Shown here: piece by piece, positions 50,465 through 57,724 of the stretch | How the letters are laid out: every line of letters begins with the position of its first letter | Position numbering within the stretch: position 1 is the stretch's first letter | Source: JBAZTO01 sp041661865 | GTDB lineage: Bacteria > Planctomycetota > Phycisphaerae > SM23-33 | DNA: 64,000 nucleotides | Assembly: GCA_041661865.1 (NCBI GenBank) | Contig: JBAZTO010000005.1 | Location: 1 to 64,000, forward strand | Direction: 5' to 3' | Notes under the pieces: generated by a model | Told to the model about the DNA's origin: nothing | What the model saw: the letters and a program-made list of their open reading frames with translations, nothing else | The model's database searches: none | Translations under genes and position numbers: made by a program

Positions 50465-51364
50465 TCAGCCAAACCGGCCGGTGACGTAGTCCTCGGTCTG
50501 CTTGTGGACGGGCTTGGTGAAGATGACGCGGGTCAGGTCGTATTCGATGAGATTGCCCAGGCAGAAGAACGCGGCACGGTCGCTGACGCGGGCGGCTTGC
50601 TGCATGTTGTGCGTGACGATGACGATGGTGTACTCGTTCTTGAGGCTGGTGATGAGTTCTTCGATCTTGGCCGTGGCGATCGGGTCCAGCGCCGAGCAGG
50701 GCTCGTCCATCAGCAACACCTGCGGCCTGGTGGCCAGGGCGCGGGCGATGCACAACCGCTGCTGCTGACCGCCGGACAACGCCAGGGCGCTCTTCCGCAG
50801 CGTGTCCTTGACCTCATCCCAAATGGCTGCGTGCCTGAGGCAATTCTCGACGATCTCATCCAGGTCGTTGCCTCCGCGAATTCCCTGCAACCGCGGGCCA
50901 TAGGCGATGTTGTCGTAGATGCTCTTGGGGAACGGGTTGGGCCGCTGGAAGACCATGCCCACCTGCTGGCGGAGATTGACCAGATTGATCCGACGGTCAT
51001 AGGCGTCCACGCCGTTGACCGCCAGCGTGCCTTGCGTCCGCACACCGGGGATCAGGTCGTTCATGCGGTTGATGCCGCGGAGGAAGGTGCTCTTGCCGCA
51101 GCCGCTGGGGCCGATGATCGCCGTCACCGAGCGCGGGTAGATGTCCATGGTGATGTCCCGCACGCCGGCCTTGGCTCCGTAGTACAGGCAGAATTTCTCC
51201 GAGCGGATGATGGGTGTCATGGCTACCTGCTCGTGCTGAAAGGCGCCGTCTTGAAGGGGCGGCAAGGCCTGATTGACCGGGGTCTCGCCAATGCCTGCCA
51301 GCGTGGCCTCGGCCAGTTGCTCTTCTTCCAGGCTCAACATGTTGGGAATCCTCTCATCGTTCAT
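50465..51364 (-). CDS. pstB: phosphate ABC transporter ATP-binding protein
   Basis: 299 aa ATPase of the PstSCAB high-affinity phosphate importer, on the inner face of the membrane. Walker A GPSGCGKST, Q-loop, signature LSGGQQQRLCIARAL, Walker B VLLMDEPCSALDP and switch His (THNMQQAAR) are all present. The first ~50 residues (SLEEEQLAEATLAGIGETP) are a family-atypical N-terminal extension. ATG 51364 has GAGG seven bases upstream. It starts 19 nt after pstA. Confidence 0.96.
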   Translation of the reverse strand: MNDERIPNMLSLEEEQLAEATLAGIGETPVNQALPPLQDGAFQHEQVAMTPIIRSEKFCLYYGAKAGVRDITMDIYPRSVTAIIGPSGCGKSTFLRGINRMNDLIPGVRTQGTLAVNGVDAYDRRINLVNLRQQVGMVFQRPNPFPKSIYDNIAYGPRLQGIRGGNDLDEIVENCLRHAAIWDEVKDTLRKSALALSGGQQQRLCIARALATRPQVLLMDEPCSALDPIATAKIEELITSLKNEYTIVIVTHNMQQAARVSDRAAFFCLGNLIEYDLTRVIFTKPVHKQTEDYVTGRFG

Positions 51365-51383
51365 GGTCCGCCTCATGCGATTA

Positions 51384-53009
51384 TCATTGGCCGCGCAGCC
51401 TCCTGGACACTCTCGCCCGCACGACAATCGCGACCAGGTTCAGCACCAGCACCAGGCCCACCAGCGTCATGACGATGCCGTACTGGTTGTGCGGGGCCAG
51501 GGCGGCCATCTTGTCGCCGACGGCCATGTCGTAGCTGCCGTAGGCCAGCGTCCGCGTCGGCTGGGCCAGCGAGGTCGGGATGGGCCCCATCGCCACGCCG
51601 GCGGTGAAGAGGATCGGCGCCGTCTCGCCGGCCGCCCGGCTCATGCTCAGGATCAGGCCCGTCAGGATGCCCGGCATGGCCGCCGGGAGCGTCACGGTCA
51701 CAAAGCAGCGGAAGCGGCTGGCGCCCAGGGCCAACGAGGCCTCCTTGTACGCGCGCGGCACGGTGCGGATGGCCTCTTCGCTGGCGCGGATGACCACCGG
51801 CAGGACCAGCAAGGCCAGCGTCAACGCCCCGGCCAGGATGCTCGAACCTTCCGGCAGACCCAGACGCGGCAGCAGATAGATCACGAAGAACGCCAGCCCG
51901 AACAGACCGAACACGATGCTCGGCACGCCGGCCAGCGTATTGACGCACGTCCGCAGCACCCGCGTGAGCAGGTTGTCGCTCGCGCACTCGACCAGGTAGG
52001 CGGCCGCCACCACGCCGGTGGGCAACGCGAAGGCGATGGCCAGCAGGGTCACCAGCAGCGTGCCGATGATTTCCGGGCCCACGCCGCCGAAATAATGGCC
52101 GCTGATGTTGTCGTCGGTGAAGAACTGCCAATAGAAGGTCCGCTCCGGCAGCAGCATGGCGCGGAGGTTCTTGTACACATACGGGAACAGTTCCGCCATC
52201 TCCGTGCCGGCGAACTGGTCTGCCCGGCTGATACGCACCTTTCGTACCGGCTGGCCATCGCCTGGGCTCTCCCACTTCTCCGCCCACAGCAGCCGATCCA
52301 GTTGCTGCCCGGCCTGGTCCCAGCGCGTCGCGCCATACTGGTCCATCACCACCGCCGGCAGGCGATCGCCAGGCCGGGGGCCAAACAGACGCTTCACGGC
52401 CTCCTGCACTTCACCCAAGGCGACGGCGTACTCGCCCCGATAGGCCGGGTCCATCCTGATCAGGATCTGCCGGTACTGCCGGGCAACGTCGAAGTAGTTG
52501 GACGCGGCAGTGTCCTTGAGCGTCCCGTCTGTCGCATGGGCATCGACGCTGTCCAGGGCGGCCAACGCGACGGCCTTGTCCGTGGTCTCGAGGGCGGCCA
52601 GGAGTTGATCGCGGACCTGCTTGGATGTTTCCCGCGAGGAGGCGAGCGTCTGGGGCGGCAGATCGCGATTGTTCATCTGTAGGGTGAACTCGCGGTGAAT
52701 CTGCCGCACGCGGGTCTGAAGCGCCGTCGTGTCGATGCCGGAGACGAAGCGGTCGAGAATCTCATAGGCCCGCGCGCGGACCTGGTTTGTGGCCTCGACC
52801 TGGGCAGCCAGGGCAGCCCGGTCTCCGCGATTGAACTGCTCCAATTGCATCCGGCGGAACTCCACCGTCCCGCCAAACACGACCGCGCCCGCCCCACGCC
52901 ACATCATCGGCAACAGAATGGCCACCAGGGCCGTCACGATCATCGCCACCGCCAGTATCGCTGCCATCGTGAAGATGCGGTTGAGCCATTGGCGAAGGGC
53001 CACGTTCAT
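51384..53009 (-). CDS. pstA: phosphate ABC transporter permease PstA with large periplasmic insert
   Basis: 541 aa, nearly twice the usual ~290. After the first membrane helix (AAILAVAMIVTALVAILLPMMW) comes a soluble insert of about 260 residues (about 40-300), rich in helices and Gln/Arg/Ala (RDLPPQTLASSRETSKQVRDQLL, RQYRQILIRMDPAYRGEYA), with no recognised domain. The permease core follows (GPEIIGTLLVTLLAIAFALPTGVVAAAYL, AGVPSIVFGLFGLAFFV, and the EAA-loop equivalent EASLALGASRFRCFVTVTLPAAMPGILTGLI). The start overlaps the pstC stop as ATGA. Confidence 0.93.
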   Translation of the reverse strand: MNVALRQWLNRIFTMAAILAVAMIVTALVAILLPMMWRGAGAVVFGGTVEFRRMQLEQFNRGDRAALAAQVEATNQVRARAYEILDRFVSGIDTTALQTRVRQIHREFTLQMNNRDLPPQTLASSRETSKQVRDQLLAALETTDKAVALAALDSVDAHATDGTLKDTAASNYFDVARQYRQILIRMDPAYRGEYAVALGEVQEAVKRLFGPRPGDRLPAVVMDQYGATRWDQAGQQLDRLLWAEKWESPGDGQPVRKVRISRADQFAGTEMAELFPYVYKNLRAMLLPERTFYWQFFTDDNISGHYFGGVGPEIIGTLLVTLLAIAFALPTGVVAAAYLVECASDNLLTRVLRTCVNTLAGVPSIVFGLFGLAFFVIYLLPRLGLPEGSSILAGALTLALLVLPVVIRASEEAIRTVPRAYKEASLALGASRFRCFVTVTLPAAMPGILTGLILSMSRAAGETAPILFTAGVAMGPIPTSLAQPTRTLAYGSYDMAVGDKMAALAPHNQYGIVMTLVGLVLVLNLVAIVVRARVSRRLRGQ

Positions 53010-53986
53010 GCGTGCCCACCCCCCTTCGCGTGCGAGCGACGAAGCAGGTGTTCGCTCAGCAGATTGGTGGCGAAGGAGAACACCAGCAATATCAGGCCGA
53101 CGGCGAACAGGGCGTGATAGTGGTCGCTGCCCTTGGGCGTTTCGCCCATCTCGCCGGCGATGGTGGCCGTCATGGTCCGCACCGACTGGCTCAGGTCCCA
53201 CCAGGGCGTGGGGATCTGGCAGGCGTTGCCCGAGGCCATCCACACCAGCATCGTCTCGCCGATGGCCCGCATCATGCCCAGGATGATCGCCGCGATTATG
53301 CCGTTGTGAGCGGCCGGCACGACCACCTTCAGCAGCGTCTCGGCCCGCGTGGCCCCGCAGGCATACGACGCCTCGCGCAGGTCACGGCTGACGGCAGAGA
53401 GGGCATCCTCGGCCACGCTGACGATCGTCGGGATGGCCATGACCGCCAGCATCACCGCGGAGTTGAACGCGTTGGTGCCGGTGGGCAGGCCCAGGTATTG
53501 CTGCAAGGCCGGCGCGAGCACCAGGACCGCGAAGAATCCGTAGGCAACCGACGGGATGGCCGCGAGAAGCTCGATGATCGGCTTGATCGCCTGGCGGGCG
53601 CGGAATGGGACGATGTCGCTCAGCAGCAAGGCCGCCAGGATGCCCGTCGGCACGGCCAGCAGCAGGGCTCCGATGGTCACATCGAGCGAACCGAAGATCA
53701 AGGCCAGCATGCCGAACTCTTCATGGCCGGCCGGCGCCTGCGGATACCATTGCGTCGAGCCCAGGGCCTCGCTGATGCCGCGGGACTGGAAAAACGGCAA
53801 GGCCTCACGGACGATGAAGATGAAGATCAACCCCACCGCCACCACCGACGTGCCGGTGATGAGTGTCAGCAGGGCCTTGCCCGCGCGGGCTGCCAGCCAC
53901 CCAACCCAATCCTGGGCGGGGGTAAGCAGCAGCGGCTGGTCGAAACCAGCCGCCGCCCGCTTATCGGGTTGTGATATCTGCGTCAT
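53006..53986 (-). CDS. pstC: phosphate ABC transporter permease PstC
   Basis: 326 aa inner-membrane permease with about six helices. PstC signatures: ALPFFQSRGISEALGSTQWYP, IPSVAYGFFAVLVLAP, REASYACGATRAETLLKVVVPAAHNGIIAAIILGMMRAIGETM. The stop overlaps the pstA start by ATGA; GAGGGG lies five bases before the ATG. It begins 21 nt after pstS. Confidence 0.96.
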   Translation of the reverse strand: MTQISQPDKRAAAGFDQPLLLTPAQDWVGWLAARAGKALLTLITGTSVVAVGLIFIFIVREALPFFQSRGISEALGSTQWYPQAPAGHEEFGMLALIFGSLDVTIGALLLAVPTGILAALLLSDIVPFRARQAIKPIIELLAAIPSVAYGFFAVLVLAPALQQYLGLPTGTNAFNSAVMLAVMAIPTIVSVAEDALSAVSRDLREASYACGATRAETLLKVVVPAAHNGIIAAIILGMMRAIGETMLVWMASGNACQIPTPWWDLSQSVRTMTATIAGEMGETPKGSDHYHALFAVGLILLVFSFATNLLSEHLLRRSHAKGGGHA

Positions 53987-54007
53987 CCAAACCCCTCGGT
54001 ACGACGC

Positions 54008-54853
54008 TTAATAGCTTGTCACCGGCACGAAGCCCTTGGCCTCGATGATCTCCTGGCCCTTTTCGGTCAGGTAGAAGGTGCAGAAGGCATGCACGGCCGA
54101 GCCCAGGTCCGGGTAGCCGTTGGTGAACAGGAACAGCGGCCGGCTGATCGGATAGACGCCGGTGGAAATGGTCTTCTTGTTGGGGGCGATGCCGTTGATT
54201 GGCAGGGCCTTGACCTTGTCATCCACGAAGCCGAGTCCGACATAGGCGATGGCGCCGGGCGTCGTGGTCACGCGGGCCTGGGCCTGCGGATTGGCGCTGA
54301 CGTACTCGACCTTCTCGAACATCTTGGCCTTGCCCATGACGATGTGGTTGAAACTCTCGTAAGTGCCCGAGGAGGTGTCGCGGCTGATGACGACGATCGC
54401 CGCGTCAGCCCCGCCCAGTTCCTTCCAGTTGGCGATCTTGCCGGTGTAGATGTCGCGAACCTGCTCAAGGGTCAGGCCGGAGACCTGATTGGAGGGATGC
54501 ACCACCACGCAGACGCCATCCATCGCGATGGCGTGTGCGACAGGCATTCCTCCCTTATCCACGGCCTTCTTGAACTCCTCAGCCTTCATGAACCGGCTCA
54601 TGGTCGCGATCTGGCAACGCCCGTCGACCAGGGCGGCGGCGCCGTCGCCGCTGCCGGTCTTCTTGACGGTAATGGTGACATCAGGATACAGCCGCTTGAA
54701 CGCCTCGGCGAAGGCGTCGGCAATCGGGCCAACTGTCGTGGAACCTTCAATCTGAAGTGTCCCCTTGACAGCCGCCGTCTTGGCCTCTTCCGCCACCGCC
54801 GTTGACGCCGCAACCATTGCCAGAGCCGCCACAACCGCCAGGTTTCTGATCAT
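54008..54853 (-). CDS. pstS: phosphate ABC transporter substrate-binding protein
   Basis: 281 aa. Signal peptide MIRNLAVVAALAMVAASTAVA, cleaved before EEAK. Phosphate-binding residues are carried by IEGSTTVGPIADAFAEAFK, KKTGSGDGAAALVDGRCQ, and SRDTSSGTYESFNHIV; a C-terminal FCTFYLTEKGQEIIEAKGFVPV is typical. No lipobox, so probably periplasmic and soluble. ATG 54853 has AAGGAG six bases upstream; a 16-codon longer frame is rejected. First gene of pstS-pstC-pstA-pstB, under a strong Pho box. Confidence 0.97.
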   Translation of the reverse strand: MIRNLAVVAALAMVAASTAVAEEAKTAAVKGTLQIEGSTTVGPIADAFAEAFKRLYPDVTITVKKTGSGDGAAALVDGRCQIATMSRFMKAEEFKKAVDKGGMPVAHAIAMDGVCVVVHPSNQVSGLTLEQVRDIYTGKIANWKELGGADAAIVVISRDTSSGTYESFNHIVMGKAKMFEKVEYVSANPQAQARVTTTPGAIAYVGLGFVDDKVKALPINGIAPNKKTISTGVYPISRPLFLFTNGYPDLGSAVHAFCTFYLTEKGQEIIEAKGFVPVTSY

Positions 54854-54896
54854 CGTTCTCTCCTTGTAGGACTTTCTGTCATTGCTTCCCACGTTC

Positions 54897-54951
54897 ATCA
54901 TGCCCGGCCCGCGCTAAGCCCGCGCTGCGGCCGTATTAAGATTGCGCTAAG
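54897..54951 (-). promoter_or_regulatory. Pho box array and -10 of the pst operon
   Basis: On the minus strand four phased units at 11-base steps: CTTAGC (54951-54946), CTTAAT (54940-54935), CGCAGC (54929-54924, degenerate) and CTTAGC (54918-54913). Ten bases later CATGAT (54902-54897) could serve as a weak -10 element. This is the fullest Pho box in the window. Confidence 0.78.
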
Positions 54952-54966
54952 CCGCTACAGGAACCG

Positions 54967-54995
54967 TTGTTGACAGGATTGCAGGCCGTTACAAT
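54967..54995 (+). promoter_or_regulatory. phoB promoter, predicted leaderless start
   Basis: TTGTTG (54967-54972) and TACAAT (54990-54995) are 17 bases apart, so transcription should begin close to 55002, the first base of the phoB GTG codon. No ribosome binding site is present. Confidence 0.6.
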
Positions 54996-55001
54996 GGGGC
55001 C

Positions 55002-55721
55002 GTGGGAAAGAAGCGCATCGTCCTTATAGAAGATGAACGTGACATGGCCGACCTGGTGGCCACTCGCCTCAAACGCGAAGGCTACAAGGTTGAAATCGCG
55101 CACGATGGGGGCGAGGGGTTGGAAATGGTTCGCTCCTCGCCGCCGGACCTGGTTCTGCTGGACCTCATGCTGCCGGGCCTGCCCGGCACTGACGTTGCCC
55201 GCCTGATGCGTGACGACGTGCGGACGGCCGGCGTGCCGATCATCATGCTCACGGCCAAGAGCGAGGAGAGCGACATCGTGGTCGGCCTGCGATTCGGGGC
55301 CGACGATTACGTGACCAAGCCCTTCAGCATGTCGGTGCTGGTGGCGCGAATCGACGCGGTGCTGCGGCGGGCCGCGGCCTCCCCCACTCCGGCCCAGGGC
55401 ATTCTCAAGGCCGGGCCGCTCGTGATCGATCAGGGCCGGCACACGGTCGAATTGGAGGGTCAGATCCTGCCGCTGACACTAACCGAGTTCCGCCTGCTGA
55501 CGGCCCTGGCGGCTGCCAGGGGACGGGTTCTCAATCGCAACCAGTTGATGGATCAGGCCCTTGGCGTCGACGTGATCGTCACCGACCGCACCATCGACGT
55601 GCATATGACAACCTTGCGGCGCAAACTCGGCGCCGCCCGCTCGTGCCTCCAGACTGTTCGCGGCGTGGGCTACCAATTTGAGGCCGGCTTGTCGGGTTCG
55701 GAGAACGATGAAGCCACATAG
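55002..55721 (+). CDS. phoB: phosphate regulon response regulator PhoB
   Basis: 239-aa OmpR/PhoB-type response regulator. Receiver domain: acidic pocket Glu10/Asp11, phosphorylated Asp54 (VLLDLMLPG), Thr84 and Lys106 (YVTKPFSM). The C-terminal winged helix has LTLTEFRLLTALAAARGRVLNRNQLMDQALG and DRTIDVHMTTLRRKLGAARSCLQTVRGVGYQFE. Paired with PhoR and divergent from the pst operon, it should bind the phased boxes described here. GTG 55002 start: no ribosome binding site, promoter -10 only six bases upstream. Its end overlaps phoR by 14 bases. Confidence 0.96.
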   Translation: MGKKRIVLIEDERDMADLVATRLKREGYKVEIAHDGGEGLEMVRSSPPDLVLLDLMLPGLPGTDVARLMRDDVRTAGVPIIMLTAKSEESDIVVGLRFGADDYVTKPFSMSVLVARIDAVLRRAAASPTPAQGILKAGPLVIDQGRHTVELEGQILPLTLTEFRLLTALAAARGRVLNRNQLMDQALGVDVIVTDRTIDVHMTTLRRKLGAARSCLQTVRGVGYQFEAGLSGSENDEAT

Positions 55722-57498
55722 CACGTTCCTGAAGCTCTTCCTGGGCAACCTTCTGGTGATGGGTATCCTGCTCACCCTGGGAGGGTGGGTTGCCTTCAGC
55801 CGCCTCGACGCCGGTTACAAACACGAATCCCAGCAGAACCAGGACCGAACCCTCCGCCTGGCGACACAGCATTTTGAAGAACTCTGGCCGCTGGAGCAGC
55901 CTCGGGTTGATCGCATTTGCAAGCAGATGTTCCACGACCCGACTGAGCGGCTCACGGTGGTCGTCGCTGACGGAACAGTGCTGGGCGACAGCAGCGCCGA
56001 CCCGCACACGATGACCAACCATCGCACGCCCGACCGGCCGGAGATCCTGGCGGCACTCTCGGGCCAAGCCGGCAGCAACACGCGGCAAAGCGGCACCCTG
56101 GGCCTACCCATGCGATATGCGGCCTTGCCCCTGCGTCACGATGGGCAGGTCGTGGCGGCGATTCGGCTGGCCGTGCCGGTCAAGGCCATTGCGGAGGGCG
56201 AGTCATTCCTCCGCCAAACCCTGGTTTGGGCAGCCTTCGCCGGTATCGTGACGGCCGTCCTGCTGGGCCTGCTCATCAACTGGATCTGGTACGTCCCACT
56301 GCGGCGCGTGGCAATCGCGGCCCGGCAACTGGCCTCGGGCGACCTGTCCAAACGGGCACGAGCCGGCGGCGGCGGCGAACTCGAAGAACTGGCCCGGTCG
56401 CTCAACGAAATGCGCGACCGCCTGCGCGAACAGATCAGCCGGCTGGACGCGCAAAGCCGCAATCTACAGACCGTCATGGCCAGCTTGCAGGAAGGCGTCA
56501 TCGCCACCAATCCAGCCGGCGAGATCGTCATGATGAATCGGGCCGCCGGCGCCTTGTTGTCCGTCAGCGCCGATCAGGCATCCGGCAAGCGGTTGGACAC
56601 AACCGTGCCGGTACCGGAGCTCATCAGCGTGCATGACCGCGCGGGCAAGATGGATAAGACGGTCAGCGGACAGTTTGATACGGACGCGCCCCAGGGCAGG
56701 CGATCCATTGAAGTTCACGCGATGCCGGTGGCTGACAGCGGGCCCGATGTCGCCTGCGTGCTGGTCATTCGCGACGTGACGGACCTGGCCCGCGCGACGG
56801 CCATGAAAAGCCAGTTCGTGGCCAATGCCTCCCACGAGCTTCGCACGCCGCTGGCGACGATCCGGGCGGCGGTGGATTCCCTCTCTGCCTCCGATCCTGG
56901 CGACAGTAATGAAGTCCGCAAGCTCTCAGCCGTGCTGGACCGCCACGTCTCGCGACTGGAGGGCATGACCAACGACTTGCTGGACCTGCACATGGTGGAG
57001 TCGGCCAAGGTCGCCCTTCGCCTTCAGGACATCACCCTCGGCGACCTGGCGGAGTGGGTGCGGGCACAATTTGCCACAACAGCCCAGGAAAAGGGGCTGA
57101 CACTTGAAGTGGCCGCCGACCAGCGCGACAACCGGCTTCGCAGTGATCGCAAGCTGCTGGAACTGATCCTCCGCAACCTGCTGGACAACGCCATTAAATT
57201 CACGCCCGCGGGCGGGCGCGTGGAGTGCCGTTTTGAGACAGCAGGCCAGGCCGTGACCCTCCGCGTTTGCGACACCGGCTGCGGCATCCGCCCGCAGGAT
57301 CAGCCGCGGGTCTTTGAACGCTTCTTCCAGGGCGAAGCCTCCCGCACCGGCGATAGCCGCGTCCGAGGCACGGGCCTGGGCCTGGCCATTGTCAAACACG
57401 CCGCCGAACGTCTCGCCGCCCGCATCGAACTTCAGAGCGAACTCGGCAAGGGCACAAGTGTGCTCGTTCTTCTTGGCTCATCCGGCGCGACAGGTTAG
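55708..57498 (+). CDS. phoR: phosphate regulon sensor histidine kinase PhoR
   Basis: 596 aa. Two membrane helices (about residues 10-30 and 170-195) enclose a periplasmic sensor domain; then a HAMP domain (VPLRRVAIAARQLASGDLSKRARAGGGGELEELA), a PAS domain (LQTVMASLQEGVIATNPAGEIVMMN), the H-box FVANASHELRTPLATI (His near residue 375), the N-box LLDNAIKFTP and G-boxes DTGCGIRP and GTGLGLAIVKHA. The large periplasmic domain is like that of Bacillus PhoR and unlike the short E. coli form. ATG 55708 overlaps phoB and has GGAG four bases upstream. Confidence 0.95.
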   Translation: MKPHSTFLKLFLGNLLVMGILLTLGGWVAFSRLDAGYKHESQQNQDRTLRLATQHFEELWPLEQPRVDRICKQMFHDPTERLTVVVADGTVLGDSSADPHTMTNHRTPDRPEILAALSGQAGSNTRQSGTLGLPMRYAALPLRHDGQVVAAIRLAVPVKAIAEGESFLRQTLVWAAFAGIVTAVLLGLLINWIWYVPLRRVAIAARQLASGDLSKRARAGGGGELEELARSLNEMRDRLREQISRLDAQSRNLQTVMASLQEGVIATNPAGEIVMMNRAAGALLSVSADQASGKRLDTTVPVPELISVHDRAGKMDKTVSGQFDTDAPQGRRSIEVHAMPVADSGPDVACVLVIRDVTDLARATAMKSQFVANASHELRTPLATIRAAVDSLSASDPGDSNEVRKLSAVLDRHVSRLEGMTNDLLDLHMVESAKVALRLQDITLGDLAEWVRAQFATTAQEKGLTLEVAADQRDNRLRSDRKLLELILRNLLDNAIKFTPAGGRVECRFETAGQAVTLRVCDTGCGIRPQDQPRVFERFFQGEASRTGDSRVRGTGLGLAIVKHAAERLAARIELQSELGKGTSVLVLLGSSGATG

Positions 57499-57652
57499 AT
57501 CCGCCAGACCTGCTTTTTCCCCGGTTGCCTCCAAACTGTGAGAATGGGGGCGGCGATAGGGCTTCCAGAGAACGGGAAGCAGAGGGCAAAGATCAGGGAC
57601 AAGCGTCAGACTTTGCCTCCAGTGGCCTGCCGTCGCGTATCCATAAATCAAC

Positions 57653-57688
57653 GGACAACTGGAACCAGTTTCCTGGTTCCAGTTGTCC
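57653..57688. terminator. strong bidirectional hairpin between convergent genes
   Basis: GGACAACTGGAACCAG and CTGGTTCCAGTTGTCC form a perfect 16-bp stem with loop TTTC. It lies between the stops of phoR and the pectate-lyase-like gene. No long T-run follows, so it may act as a transcript-end stabiliser or weak terminator. Confidence 0.65.
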
Positions 57689-57724
57689 GAGTTTACATCT
57701 CAACACATCCAACAACTTCCGCGG

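Noticed and set aside
54550..54565. TTATCCAC as a DnaA box or origin
   Set aside because: Single partial match in the pstS coding sequence; no cluster of boxes or AT-rich unwinding region beside it.
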